A stretch of 64,000 bases of DNA from Bartonella massiliensis (GTDB taxonomy: Bacteria; Pseudomonadota; Alphaproteobacteria; Rhizobiales; Rhizobiaceae). Within the stretch, counting starts at the first letter, position 1, and every line of letters starts with the position of its first letter. The position numbers and the translations under genes are program-made. The notes below the pieces were generated by a model. It was not told the DNA's origin, made no database searches, and saw only the letters and a list, made by a program, of their open reading frames with translations. The DNA lies in assembly GCF_902150025.1 (NCBI RefSeq), contig NZ_CABFVS010000020.1:1-64000 (forward strand), in the 5' to 3' direction. Of this stretch, positions 1 through 8,996 are shown in pieces.

Positions 1-212
1 CCAAGCAAGCCAATTCTTCTAAGCGCTTGTATGATCTCTCTAAAAGAGCAACCAGCATAACAAATGAGCAAGAGACGCCCATCAAGTCCATTGGTAATGG
101 ATAAACTAGGCAGCCTATCATCATGAGCTGGACAACGGGCAAGTCCATAACGCCCATACCAAACCCCATGCAAGGCACGTGTAATGCCCCAAGCATTCGT
201 AAAAGAAAACAT
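1..212 (-). CDS. Primase-like zinc-ribbon protein, truncated by the window edge
   Basis: The frame opens with ATG at 212 and runs off the left edge, giving about 70 N-terminal residues with no stop. It contains RCPAHDD..PSLSI followed by CYAGC. This is the four-ligand CPxH...CxxxC zinc-ribbon layout of CHC2/P4-type phage and plasmid primases, usually followed by a Toprim or helicase domain. The rest of the protein is outside the window, so completeness is unknown. It lies upstream of an AlpA-like regulator and an integrase on the same strand, which suggests a replication gene of an integrated phage or satellite element. The family call is good; the exact function is inferred. Confidence 0.7.
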   Translation of the reverse strand, partial: MFSFTNAWGITRALHGVWYGRYGLARCPAHDDRLPSLSITNGLDGRLLLICYAGCSFREIIQALRRIGLL

Positions 213-316
213 ATTTTTTGATCCTATAATGATTGCATCATAGGACGGACTCTGCTATCGATAATCATCGTGTGAAAATGAAAAGCCTTGTCCATCCTTA
301 TGTGACAAGTTTTTTT

Positions 317-517
317 TTATGCCGCATCACTTTGACGTTGCTGTTTTGCTTGTTCGATAACATTCAAAAGATCCGATTGTAACCAACGGGATAAAAAACC
401 AAATTTTAAAGGTTTTGGTAAAGAGCCATTGGTCACATGACGGTGGAAAGTTGAGACACTCATATGAAGCAATTTTGCACTTTCACGGTCTGTTAAAAGA
501 ACATCATTTTCTATCAT
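317..517 (-). CDS. AlpA/excisionase-type helix-turn-helix regulator
   Basis: A 66-residue protein. Its layout (LLTDRESAKLLHMSVSTFHRHVTNG, then LPKPLKF and a W before the C-terminal helix) is that of the AlpA/MerR-like excisionase family: a winged HTH in which 'TFHRHV' is the recognition helix. In P4-like elements such proteins activate or direct excision by the neighbouring integrase. Here it sits between the integrase (to its right, same strand) and a primase-like gene, the usual order in such islands. An AAAGGAG-type ribosome site precedes the ATG at 517. DNA-binding specificity cannot be read from the sequence. Confidence 0.8.
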   Translation of the reverse strand: MIENDVLLTDRESAKLLHMSVSTFHRHVTNGSLPKPLKFGFLSRWLQSDLLNVIEQAKQQRQSDAA

Positions 518-728
518 ACTAAACTCCTTTCAAATATTAAAAAAATGAGAACAAATCATAAGCATTTATTAACCATATTTTTGCATCATATGAAAGGTAT
601 TTAGTTTATAGAAAACAGTATTTTATCATATATTTTCTAATGCGATAATTTATGAATCTTATTGAGAAAGAATGAGAGAAGAGAGAGCTAAAGTTATCCA
701 CAGATAATGGGGTATTACACCCCATATC
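518..728. other. Non-coding spacer of the integrase island
   Basis: AT-rich spacer between the integrase stop and the AlpA-like gene. It holds one perfect DnaA-box-like nonamer (TTATCCACA, 694-702) and a 7-bp hairpin (ATGGGGT/ACCCCAT, 707-725) directly after the integrase stop on the minus strand. The hairpin could serve as a weak terminator but has no good U-tract. No gene seen. Confidence 0.4.
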
Positions 729-1895
729 TTAAGATTGACCTGTGACATAAGCCGCCCATTTATCCATATAAACACGACGCTGTTCTAAATAATCAGTACG
801 ACGATAGGCACGCTCTACTTTGCCACCTACTGTATGAGCTAAAATAGTTTCAGCGACTTCATAGGGGGCATCGGTTGTTTCAGCAAGCCAATCGCGTAAA
901 CTAGAACGAAAACCATGGGGACGTGCTTCAAGTCCAATCTGTTGCATATATTGTGACATGCAATTTTCACCAAGGGGACCGCGACCGGTTGCAGAAAAAA
1001 AGAAGTCATTACGAGAAAGCAATCGTGCTTGTTTTAAGATTTCTAATGCCTCTGATGATAAAGGAACACGAAATTCTGTTGTAGCATCCCGCCTTCCTTT
1101 CATATTTTCAGCAGGGATAATCCATATATCGTCTTCAATTTGATCTTCACGAATATGACGCAAGGAATTAGTACGAACGCCTGTCAAAATAAGCAAACGT
1201 AAAGCCAGTCGTGTTAGGGTTGATGCTTCGCAAAGTGTTTTATAAAAAGCCGGCACATCTCTCCAATCCATTGCTGGTAAATTTTGCGTTTTATGACGTT
1301 GTTTACCTAAGAGCGCGCGTGCTTTTTCTGTTGCTTGTAAATCAACATCCAATCCTAATGCAGCCGCATGTTTGAGACAAAGATTAAGACGTATCAATGC
1401 TGTTCGAGCAGTTCCAGCTTTTGAATGCCAAATAGGAGCAAGGACATTGCGTATCTCTGTTTGTGTAATCTCAGAAACGGGCAGACAGCCTAATTTGGGC
1501 AGAATATGAAGGCGTAATGGTAAAAACCAACTTCCATCTCTTCCATCCCCTTTTAATTCAGCTTTACGACTTTCAAAAGCATCTACAGCAATATCTTTTA
1601 AATAATGGAGATTGCTTATTGCCTCACGCTTTTGTTTATTGCGCTCTTTAATGGGGTCACGCCCATCACGAAGAACAGAACGCCAACCCGTTGCCAACTC
1701 ACGCGCTTGTTTTAAAGAGACATCTCTCAAGGCACCCAAGCCCATTTCACGGCGCCGACCGTGAATGGTATAACGATAAATCCATTGAGCACCACCATCT
1801 TTACGCTTATGGAGTAACAAGCCGGCACCATCGTTATATTTGCCAGCCCCCAATGTTGCGACAGATCTTGCATTAAGACGGTTCATAAGGACCAT
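729..1895 (-). CDS. P4-type tyrosine recombinase (phage/island integrase)
   Basis: A 388-residue site-specific recombinase. The N-terminal DUF4102-like arm-binding domain (about 1-85, with YNDGAGLLL and W-YRY-GRRREMGLG) is followed by a core-binding region and a C-terminal catalytic domain. The tyrosine-recombinase residues are all visible: R241 (TGVRTNSL), H327 and R330 (HGFRSSLRDW), H354 (LAHTVG) and the nucleophile Y364 (ERAYRR). The start was chosen at the ATG at 1895 because AAAGGAG lies just upstream; a TTG further out and the ATG at 1886 are alternatives. The length is typical of P4 integrases and the frame is intact, so the enzyme is probably functional. It would integrate or excise the element whose other genes lie to its left. 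A decayed second copy lies just to the right in opposite orientation. Confidence 0.93.
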   Translation of the reverse strand: MVLMNRLNARSVATLGAGKYNDGAGLLLHKRKDGGAQWIYRYTIHGRRREMGLGALRDVSLKQARELATGWRSVLRDGRDPIKERNKQKREAISNLHYLKDIAVDAFESRKAELKGDGRDGSWFLPLRLHILPKLGCLPVSEITQTEIRNVLAPIWHSKAGTARTALIRLNLCLKHAAALGLDVDLQATEKARALLGKQRHKTQNLPAMDWRDVPAFYKTLCEASTLTRLALRLLILTGVRTNSLRHIREDQIEDDIWIIPAENMKGRRDATTEFRVPLSSEALEILKQARLLSRNDFFFSATGRGPLGENCMSQYMQQIGLEARPHGFRSSLRDWLAETTDAPYEVAETILAHTVGGKVERAYRRTDYLEQRRVYMDKWAAYVTGQS

Positions 1896-1934
1896 TTTTA
1901 CTCCTTTCTTATACAAATTTTACCCACACACCAG

Positions 1935-2095
1935 CTCCGCTTGTGACGTGCAAATGAGTGATTTTGATTGATACAACATAAACAGATTTGAAATGAGAGA
2001 ATCTTACGTTATTCGGTGTTCTAATTCAATATAAATAACGCTAGATTATCATTATAAATCAATATGTTGTCGTGAATTGGCAACATACCTATCTT
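1935..2095 (+). repeat. Dispersed intergenic repeat, copy 1
   Basis: Contains GATTTTGATTGAT, a spaced CAGATTTGAAATGAGAGAAT-type block and ATTATAAATCAATATGTTG in the same order as four other intergenic sites here (near 11.7-12.0, 29.4-29.6, 46.9-47.2 and 63.5-63.8 kb). This copy lies between the intact and the broken integrase. Boundaries are approximate; function unknown. Confidence 0.7.
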
Positions 2096-2102
2096 CTATT
2101 CG

Positions 2103-2748
2103 GGGTATTCTGTTTTATGTAAGGGTCGTGACCCCATTAAAGACCATGTGAAAAACAAAAGCGTTAAGCAATAAGCAATCTCCATTATTTAAAAGATATC
2201 GCTTTAGATGCTTGTGAAAGTCATGAGGCTGAATTAAAAGGTAATGGTAAGAATGGGAACTGGTTTATACCCTTAAAACTTCATATTCTCCCCAAATTAG
2301 GCTGTCTGTCTGTTTCAAAGATTATTCAAATTAAAATACGCAATACGCTTTTTCCCATTTGGCATACAAAAGCTGGAGCTGCTCGGACAGCATTGATGCA
2401 TCTTTATCTTTGTCTCAAACATGCGACTGCCTTGAGATTGGATGTTGACTTACAAGCAACAACAAAAGCACGAGCTTTCTTAGGCAAACAACGCCATAAC
2501 ACACAAAATATACCAGCTCATGGATTGGAGAGATGTCCCTACCTTTTATCAGGCACGCAGTAAAACGATAATAATAACACAAATAGCTTTGCATTTGCTT
2601 CTTCTGACAAGAGTTCGTAGCACTCCCTTGCCTCATATTCGTGAAAATCAAATTGATGAGGATATCTGGAAAATTCTTGGCGCGAAAATATAAAAGGAAA
2701 GCGTGACCTCTACAACAGAGTTTTGCGTCCCATTATCATCTAAACCAA
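2103..2748 (+). pseudogene. Decayed tyrosine integrase, central fragment
   Basis: The translated plus strand reads NLHYLKDIALDA, then LHILPKLGCLSVS, IWHTKAGAARTAL, CLKHATAL-LDVDLQATTKARAFLGKQRH and HIRENQIDEDIW. These line up with about residues 70-280 of the intact integrase at 729-1895. Both ends are missing: there is no arm-binding domain and no C-terminal HxxR/Tyr. The reading frame shifts near 2519 and is broken again downstream, so no recombinase can be made. It is inverted relative to the intact gene and separated from it by a dispersed repeat copy. Together these look like the remains of two integration events or a local inverted duplication. Confidence 0.88.
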
Positions 2749-3363
2749 ACTTAATAAAAAGAGTCGCCCCCCTCCTCTCATATAAAAAACATAATATCTC
2801 TTAATCTACCTCTTTATTTCTGCTTGAGCCTTATTATTATTATTCCTAAATACTCAAACTCAACTTATGAATAGACTTAATGCACGAATAAATTTCCCTA
2901 TTGACTTTTTCGCCGCTCTCAAAGGACGAAGATTATTAACCAAATCTAGCCTGTTAACAGTTTGGATCTTGTTGAGCGTGCTTCTCTTATTTTTCAATTC
3001 ATGGGATTTGCTTAAACTAAAGGCTCTAACAAACAAGTCCTGCCTAAAAATATTTACGAGATATTCTAGCATTTAATATATTAAGAAAACTTACATGCCT
3101 TATCTCACGACACCTCATATGGTATTGTTTTACAGCATAGCAAAATAAACGCATGTAAGAGCATAATGATTGAATGATATACGACAGTAAGAAAAGACAC
3201 TTACTTCATTGTCATTGCTTTCTCTTTAAAAAGAAATTTCGCTTAGAAACGATTTCTCAAAATTGCGTGACATAACCTTTTTATCAGCCCTTTAAGATAC
3301 AAATTATATTGCACTTACATTCTATACGTGTATCCTTTGCAATCTGCACACTAACAGTTTCTT
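2749..3363. other. Non-coding stretch after the integrase remnant
   Basis: No supported gene. One point of note: at 2867 the plus strand reads ATG AAT AGA CTT AAT GCA CGA (MNRLNAR). This is identical in protein to the internal start of the intact integrase, but the similarity stops after seven residues. It may be a further scrap of integrase 5' end. The rest is AT-rich with no motif I recognise. Confidence 0.35.
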
Positions 3364-3828
3364 TTAAGCTGCGTTTGACTCTGAAGTTTGAATCAATAAA
3401 GTATAAAGTGCATTGGCATTTTGTGTATTACGCAATTTTTGCACAACATCAGCGTGACGCAAAACACGTGCAATCTGTGACAAAGCTTTTAAGTGATCTG
3501 CACCAGCACTTTCAGGCGCCAAAAGAAGAAAAACGAGATCTATAGGTTCGTCATCGAGAGCTTCAAAATCAACAGGACTTTCAAGACGTGCAAATATACC
3601 AATAATCCGATTAATATCAGGTAACTTTCCATGAGGAATCGCAATACCACCACCCAGCCCTGTTGAACCAAGCTTCTCACGTTGTAAAACAATATCAAAA
3701 ATTACATGCTCACTAAGACCTGTCAGCTGAGACGCTTTTTCGGCTAAAATTTGCAGAACTTGTTTTTTCGAATTAGCCTTAAGAGCCGGAATAATTGCTT
3801 CCGGTGCTATTAACTCACTCAAATTCAT
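3364..3828 (-). CDS. ptsN: Nitrogen-PTS EIIA protein PtsN
   Basis: A 154-residue EIIA-Ntr protein of the PTS_EIIA_2 fold. The phosphoacceptor histidine is H66 in GGGIAIPHGKLP, and the upstream EKLGSTGLG is also characteristic. In the PTS-Ntr phosphorelay it receives phosphate from EI-Ntr via NPr and acts as a regulator rather than in sugar uptake. In many alphaproteobacteria ptsN sits directly behind rpoN and hpf in the lptC-lptA-lptB-rpoN-hpf-ptsN cluster. Here lptB is 1.17 kb upstream with no gene between, so ptsN needs its own promoter. Length and motifs are normal. Confidence 0.93.
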   Translation of the reverse strand: MNLSELIAPEAIIPALKANSKKQVLQILAEKASQLTGLSEHVIFDIVLQREKLGSTGLGGGIAIPHGKLPDINRIIGIFARLESPVDFEALDDEPIDLVFLLLAPESAGADHLKALSQIARVLRHADVVQKLRNTQNANALYTLLIQTSESNAA

Positions 3829-4999
3829 CCTTTAATTTTCCTTTTACACACTCAAACGCTTACCCATAAATCGGTATAGATATTTAACGTTCTTTCACTT
3901 TCGTGCATCATTGTATGTGTTTTACTTTTCAAGTTATCATGAGTGATGGCTCAATACATCTCATATTACTTTTAACGCAATCATAGATAGTATTTAGCTT
4001 CTCATTAACAGCATGAGAAAACAAAGAAATGAAGTTGTTCATAAAATTAATTTCCTTACGATACTAGAAAAGGTCATTATTCATAAATTTATTAAACTTA
4101 TCATAAAAGTTAATTGATATTTTCCATCAAGATTTTTTTCATTTAAAAATGACTTCTTAATAAAACGAGAAGCATACAGGGAAAAGTAGACCTTTACTTT
4201 GATAATTATTGTATAGCTCGAACACAACCTTATAACAAAAATCTAAAGGCTTTTAGATGTTTAATGATTATTTTAAAAGATTTATAGATTTAGCCTGATA
4301 TCTAGAACCGCGCTCCTATTTAAAAATATGCCATACAAACCAACAAAATACAACAATCGTTATTGAATAACTGCAATATATAACTAGTGCTTTTCTCAAA
4401 ATACTCAAAACAGCATTATTGATATGTTATTTGATTCGATAGAAAAAAATATGATGAATATCTCTTACCTTTCAATAATACACGCAATTTATTTACAGCC
4501 TCGTTTATCACTCATTATCCGGTTAATCTAGTAATATCTTTTCTATAATACAATCATGAAGTCAGCTAAACTAATAAAACAAAAAACTCATTTTATAGTG
4601 ACGAAGCATTTTTTACCACTCAATAAAAATATTTTAAAATTATAGTCATCAAAGAAGTTTTGGCCTAAATAAGGAGATTATTTGGTAATAATGTAACAAA
4701 TAGAATCACTAGAGAAAATTTTATTGAGCGACCGAATTAAACATATTTATCCTAAACAATTATATTCTTTGAGTGATTTACAGCTTTTAGCAGCGTCATT
4801 CTTGTTTCTACAAGAAAGGAACTGTTATTTTTATTTCTATAATAAAAATATATATCGATAATGTGCTTTATTAACAATTAAAATGAAATCACATCCATTC
4901 TTATAGAATATAGTGATTACCTAAACATGTGAGAATAGCGTTCATGACAGCCATGCTGTCTCAGTTAAATTTAAATGAAAACTCTTGAAAGCTGTAAAA
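3829..4999. other. 1.17-kb apparently non-coding gap where rpoN and hpf would be expected
   Basis: Very AT-rich, with stop codons in all frames and no convincing start or ribosome site. The flanking genes, lptB on the right and ptsN on the left, are both leftward. In related alphaproteobacteria this interval holds rpoN (sigma-54) and hpf. I could not recognise residual sigma-54 motifs by eye. The stretch must include the promoter of ptsN. Confidence 0.5.
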
Positions 5000-5791
5000 T
5001 CAAAGAGAAAACTGATTTCCTAAATAAATTCTGCGGACATCAACGTTGTTGATAATATCATTAGGAGAACCGTGAACTAACACTTTCCCTGTGTGGATAA
5101 TATAAGCGCGGTCGACAAGCCCTAATGTCTCACGCACATTATGATCCGTTATTAAAACACCAATACCACGCTTGGTTAAATGACGAATAAGTTGTTGAAT
5201 GTCAAAAACAGCAATAGGATCAATTCCTGCAAATGGTTCATCAAGTAACATAAAACTGGGACGAGAAGCTAAAGCGCGTGCAATTTCAAGTCGTCGACGT
5301 TCACCTCCCGATAACGAAAGTGCAGGCATTTTACGCAAATGATCAATTTTAAACTCATGTAAAAGGCTATCTAACTCTTCACGTTGTTTAAGGCGATCTT
5401 TTTCAACGATTTCTAAGACAGCTTTAATGTTATTTTCTACTGAAAGACCACGAAAAATCGAAGCTTCTTGCGGAAGATACCCAATACCTAAACGCGCACG
5501 TCGATACATCGGAAGACGCGTAATATCAAATCCATCAATTTTAATGGATCCTCCATCAGATTTTATGAGACCCGTAACCATATAAAAGCACGTTGTTTTA
5601 CCTGCCCCATTGGGTCCTAAAATACCAACCGCTTCTCCTGTACGAATGCCAAAAGAAACACCATTAACTGTCAGCCTTCCGCGATAAACTTTAATCAAAT
5701 GACTAGCAATTAAAGTCCCTTTTAAACGCTTTTTTGAAGCTTCACTTATAAGATCATGCTGATCAGTTTGTTTTTTTTTGATTCCAAACAT
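5000..5791 (-). CDS. lptB: LPS export ABC transporter ATP-binding protein LptB
   Basis: A 263-residue ABC ATPase that powers extraction of lipopolysaccharide from the inner membrane through LptB2FG and its passage to LptC. Walker A is GPNGAGKTT (59-67), the signature LSGGERRR (160-167) and Walker B MLLDEPFAGIDP (181-192). A switch histidine follows in LITDHNVRET. It has about 20 extra N-terminal residues before the ABC core, as often seen in rhizobial LptB. It lies 6 nt behind lptA and follows lptC, forming the expected lptC-lptA-lptB operon on the minus strand. The transmembrane partners LptF and LptG are not in this window. Confidence 0.96.
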   Translation of the reverse strand: MFGIKKKQTDQHDLISEASKKRLKGTLIASHLIKVYRGRLTVNGVSFGIRTGEAVGILGPNGAGKTTCFYMVTGLIKSDGGSIKIDGFDITRLPMYRRARLGIGYLPQEASIFRGLSVENNIKAVLEIVEKDRLKQREELDSLLHEFKIDHLRKMPALSLSGGERRRLEIARALASRPSFMLLDEPFAGIDPIAVFDIQQLIRHLTKRGIGVLITDHNVRETLGLVDRAYIIHTGKVLVHGSPNDIINNVDVRRIYLGNQFSL

Positions 5792-5797
5792 GAAACC

Positions 5798-6397
5798 TTA
5801 ATGGCCATTCTTTTGATTCTGTTTTAAAATAATAGAAACACGCCCCTTTTTCTTAGGTGTTTCACAACCTTCTAAAAAAGCCTTTCCACTTTCCATATTT
5901 GCTGTTAGTTTACATCCTGTTGCAACATTATCACCATCCGTTAATATAACGTGATTTCCTGTCAAACTCATCATTTTTGATTTTCCATCAAAAACACCTT
6001 TATCTCCCGTGGCAGTTTGCGTCGCAATTTTTATATAAACTTTTCCTAAAGCTTCCATTTTCTGTACGCCCGACGAACCAAACAAAGCAACAGATGATGC
6101 CTTCGTATCTTCCTTGTTCCTATCCGTTCCTTTGTGGGTTTTATCATAATAGACAACTAATTTTGCCGTCCGTAAAAGACGTTCACCTTGCACCACTGAC
6201 ACATCCCCCTTAAAAAGCGCTATCCCTTCTTTATCACGTATTTCTAAAGAATCTGCATGAAGTTCTACCGGTTCCTTGTCACTTGATAGACTTATTCCAA
6301 AATGGGTCCCTTCAGCATATCCTAAAAAGCTTCCTCCTCCTAACATTCCTATGCTAAAAGCTAACGTTATACCTATCCATCTTTTGTGTGGTTTCAT
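5798..6397 (-). CDS. lptA: LPS transport periplasmic protein LptA
   Basis: A 199-residue exported protein of the OstA/LptA family. It has an N-terminal signal segment (hydrophobic from about residue 10 to 28) and then the beta-jellyroll core beginning PVELHADSLEIRDKEGIALFKGDVSV, a recognisable LptA start. It ends in a basic tail. LptA polymerises as a periplasmic bridge between LptC and the outer-membrane LptD. Its place between lptC and lptB supports the call. Sequence conservation in this family is low, so the genomic position carries part of the weight. Confidence 0.9.
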   Translation of the reverse strand: MKPHKRWIGITLAFSIGMLGGGSFLGYAEGTHFGISLSSDKEPVELHADSLEIRDKEGIALFKGDVSVVQGERLLRTAKLVVYYDKTHKGTDRNKEDTKASSVALFGSSGVQKMEALGKVYIKIATQTATGDKGVFDGKSKMMSLTGNHVILTDGDNVATGCKLTANMESGKAFLEGCETPKKKGRVSIILKQNQKNGH

Positions 6398-6478
6398 TAT
6401 TTCAATTCTTCTGTCTATGTATACCCATGAATTCTCTTTTATTTAAATATCCCTTAGAGATTCGGTATTAATATTGTG

Positions 6479-7123
6479 TCATTGCTTTTGGAGGACTAAA
6501 TGCACACCACCATGGAAATACATGTTTTTTCCTTTGTCTCGAATTTGTAAGGCATTGGCGGCAAGATGCAAACCAGTTCGCTGGATATTCACACGTTGAT
6601 CTGTTTTTAACTGTCCCTCAGATAAATTAATATTAGCCGACATAAATTGTACCATTATCCCATCATTCGTTGTAATGGTGAATGGCTTATCTAACTGTAA
6701 AAAACCATTAATGTTATCGTAAACGCCCCCTTGTGCTGCGAGAAAAACTTGTCTTTGGTGACCCATAGATGCTTTCGCTGTAATATTTTTCAACCCAATT
6801 GTTCTAGAGTGCATATGATCTTGAAATGCCTTTTCTGCTTTAAGCCAATAAGGTTCATGAGCGCGTGTATACCCTTCTAATTTTGGATTAAGGATTGTCA
6901 GGTTCATCTCTCTATCCTCTTCATTATTCAAAGGCATAGGATCAGAAGTATCAGGAACCAAAAAAAACGTAAACCAGCAAAAAACCAACGCTGAAACCAA
7001 CGCTAAGAGGGGTAAAAAAATTTTTAATAGGCTAATACGACGCGAATGACGGGATGCTTTTTTAAAAACATCTCCAAAAGATGATTGCGTTGAAAAGACT
7101 TCAGAATGATTGTGTACGGACAT
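6479..7123 (-). CDS. lptC: LPS export protein LptC
   Basis: A 214-residue bitopic membrane protein. A basic cytoplasmic start (KKASRHSRRISLLK) leads into one transmembrane helix at about residues 34-56 and then a periplasmic LptC/YrbK domain (LTILNPKLEGYTRAHEPYWLKAEKAF and later NINLSEGQLKTDQRV). LptC docks on LptB2FG and hands LPS to LptA. It is the first gene of the leftward lpt operon, with 81 nt to lptA. The 185-nt region between it and ihfB is divergent, so promoters for both directions should lie there. Confidence 0.9.
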   Translation of the reverse strand: MSVHNHSEVFSTQSSFGDVFKKASRHSRRISLLKIFLPLLALVSALVFCWFTFFLVPDTSDPMPLNNEEDREMNLTILNPKLEGYTRAHEPYWLKAEKAFQDHMHSRTIGLKNITAKASMGHQRQVFLAAQGGVYDNINGFLQLDKPFTITTNDGIMVQFMSANINLSEGQLKTDQRVNIQRTGLHLAANALQIRDKGKNMYFHGGVHLVLQKQ

Positions 7124-7308
7124 ACTCTCCTAATCTCTTAAATATTCCGCATTTTTAAGCTGTATAACCTTTATAAAAATTATTTTCAAATTTTGTTTCT
7201 TGCAATTTGTTTTTTCTTGGTTTTATTTTGCTTTTATCCATTTATATAGTGTAATATGTATGAAGTGCACAATGATAAAAAAGTTTTTTGTATGAAAGTG
7301 AGGCTATT

Positions 7309-7587
7309 GTGGTAAAATCAGAGCTTGTGCAAATTATTGCTCGTCATAACCCGCATCTTTTTCAACGGGATGTGGAGAATATTGTAAACGCTATTTTTGA
7401 AGAAATTTCAACAGCACTTGCAAATGGTAATCGTGTAGAACTTCGTGGATTTGGAGCTTTTTCCGTAAAAAGCCGCTCTGCCCGTAATGGACGTAATCCA
7501 CGAACAGGGGAGGCCGTTGCGGTTGAAGAAAAATGGATTCCTTTTTTTAAAACTGGTAAGGATTTACGCGACCGTCTTAATCAGTGA
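7309..7587 (+). CDS. ihfB: Integration host factor subunit beta
   Basis: A 92-residue HU/IHF-family DNA-bending protein. It reads [23 protein letters not shown] at the start, carries [22 protein letters not shown] (beta-arm with the intercalating proline in RNPRTG) and ends KDLRDRLNQ; these features mark the IHF beta subunit rather than HU. The start is the GTG at 7309 with GTGAGG about 5 nt upstream; this gives the family's usual length. It pairs with IHF-alpha, encoded elsewhere, to bend DNA at promoters, recombination sites and origins. It is followed 7 nt later by lapA. Confidence 0.95.
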   Translation: MVKSELVQIIARHNPHLFQRDVENIVNAIFEEISTALANGNRVELRGFGAFSVKSRSARNGRNPRTGEAVAVEEKWIPFFKTGKDLRDRLNQ

Positions 7588-7594
7588 GAAACTT

Positions 7595-7891
7595 ATGATC
7601 ATTAAACGTATTATTTTAACAAGTATCGGTGTGATTCTCGCAGCATTTTTAATTGTCTTTATCATAGCTAATCGTCAAATGGTTCCGTTAACGCTTGCCC
7701 CTTTTCGAGCAAATTCTGGAAATTTTACTTATCATGCCCCCCTCTTTATATGGCTCTTAATTTTCTTTGCTATTGGTATTACATTAGGAAGTTTAATCAA
7801 TTGGTTGTCCTATCACAAATGCAAAAGAGCTCTCAAAAAAAGCAAAGGCGAGATTGAGAAATTAAAAACGTCTATCGCAAATCTGGTGTAA
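7595..7891 (+). CDS. lapA: LapA-domain (DUF1049) inner-membrane protein
   Basis: A 98-residue protein with two transmembrane helices (about 5-23 and 43-63), the motif IIANRQMVPLTLAPF between them, and a basic coiled C-terminal tail (KCKRALKKSKGEIEKLK). This is the LapA domain. In E. coli, LapA works with LapB to regulate LpxC turnover and LPS synthesis; here that role is an inference. The start is ATG 7595, seven bases after the ihfB stop, an ihfB-lapA arrangement also common in other proteobacteria. Confidence 0.82.
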   Translation: MIIKRIILTSIGVILAAFLIVFIIANRQMVPLTLAPFRANSGNFTYHAPLFIWLLIFFAIGITLGSLINWLSYHKCKRALKKSKGEIEKLKTSIANLV

Positions 7892-8052
7892 TGGTATTTT
7901 TATGAAACCTTTTTCTCTTTAGTATTTTATATCCAATATAGCGTTAAAAGTGCTCTTTTTCTATACGTATTTTAATTGATTTTAGCTCTTTTACACTTTT
8001 ATGAGACGTTTAAGAGCTTTATAATGTAATTTTTACACCCTCATGTATCGTG

Positions 8053-8994
8053 ATGCAAAACATGCCTGCCCAATACTTTCAATCTTCCCACAAGAATAGA
8101 TATCCGCAGGAAAAGTTACCCCTTATTTTAGAAACGAGTACGAATGAAAGTTATGCTCTCATTGATTCTGGGGACGGAAAAAAATTAGAGCGTTATGGAG
8201 ATTATCGAATTATTCGACCAGAAGGTCAAGCATTATGGAAACCCACTTTATCAAAAAAACAATGGGCTGATGTTGATGCTATTTTTACTGGTAAACTTGA
8301 TGAGGAAGGTGTGGGGCGTTGGTATTTCCCTAAAACGCCACTTGATGAAACATGGCCCCTTTCTTGGAATGGGCTGTCCTTTCTGGGTCGTTTTACTTCC
8401 TTTCGCCATGTGGGTTTTTTTCCGGAACAAGATGCCCATTGGCGCTCTATGGAAGAACAAATTCTTAAAGCCGCACGTCCTATCAAATTATTGAATCTTT
8501 TTGGCTATACAGGTGTTGCCTCTTTGATTGGAGCACGAGCGGGTGCAAACGTTACCCATGTTGACGCTTCTAAAAAAGCCATTGCGTGGGCAAAAGCTAA
8601 TCAGAAAAGAGCAGGATTACCAGATCGTTCTATTCGTTGGATTTGCGACGATGCTGTAAAATTTGTCGAGCGTGAACTGCGTCGTAAAAAAAGCTATGAT
8701 ATGATCCTTCTTGATCCTCCTGCTTATGGGCGTGGCCCCCATGGCGAAGTTTGGCAGCTATTTGATCATTTACCAGCCATGATTACAAATTGTCGTAAAC
8801 TTCTTTCTGATAAACCACTCTCTGTTGTCCTTACAGCTTATTCTATTCGTGCTTCCTTCTTTGCACTTCATGCTTTAATGCGTGATGCATTTGTAAATCT
8901 TGGGGGTACGGTCGAATCAGGAGAACTTATTTTGCGAGAAGAAGCTGCAGGGCGTGCCCTTTCTACTTCTCTTTTTAGCCGTTGGATTGCTTAA
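8053..8994 (+). CDS. Class I SAM-dependent methyltransferase, RlmI-like
   Basis: A 313-residue methyltransferase. Motif I is LLNLFGYTGVASLIGARAGA (SAM binding), the acidic loop is VDASKKAIAWA, and motif IV is MILLDPPAYGRGPHGEVW. These mark the Methyltrans_SAM family that includes RlmI (23S rRNA m5C). It lacks an obvious PUA domain. The N-terminal residues (LPLILETSTNESYALIDSGDGKKLERYGDYRIIRPEGQALW) are conserved among alphaproteobacterial homologues I recall. Start uncertain: GTG 8050, ATG 8053 and ATG 8062 are all in frame and none has a strong ribosome site. It is followed 2 nt later by a TrmH-type methyltransferase. Confidence 0.85.
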   Translation: MQNMPAQYFQSSHKNRYPQEKLPLILETSTNESYALIDSGDGKKLERYGDYRIIRPEGQALWKPTLSKKQWADVDAIFTGKLDEEGVGRWYFPKTPLDETWPLSWNGLSFLGRFTSFRHVGFFPEQDAHWRSMEEQILKAARPIKLLNLFGYTGVASLIGARAGANVTHVDASKKAIAWAKANQKRAGLPDRSIRWICDDAVKFVERELRRKKSYDMILLDPPAYGRGPHGEVWQLFDHLPAMITNCRKLLSDKPLSVVLTAYSIRASFFALHALMRDAFVNLGGTVESGELILREEAAGRALSTSLFSRWIA

Positions 8995-8996
8995 AT

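Noticed and set aside
694-702. Perfect DnaA-box nonamer in the integrase island
   Set aside because: Isolated, with no companion boxes; a single nonamer is expected by chance in 64 kb of AT-rich DNA.
2860-3076. Overlapping open frames on both strands after the integrase remnant
   Set aside because: Both lack ribosome sites and recognisable motifs. Only the seven-residue MNRLNAR match at 2867 is of note.
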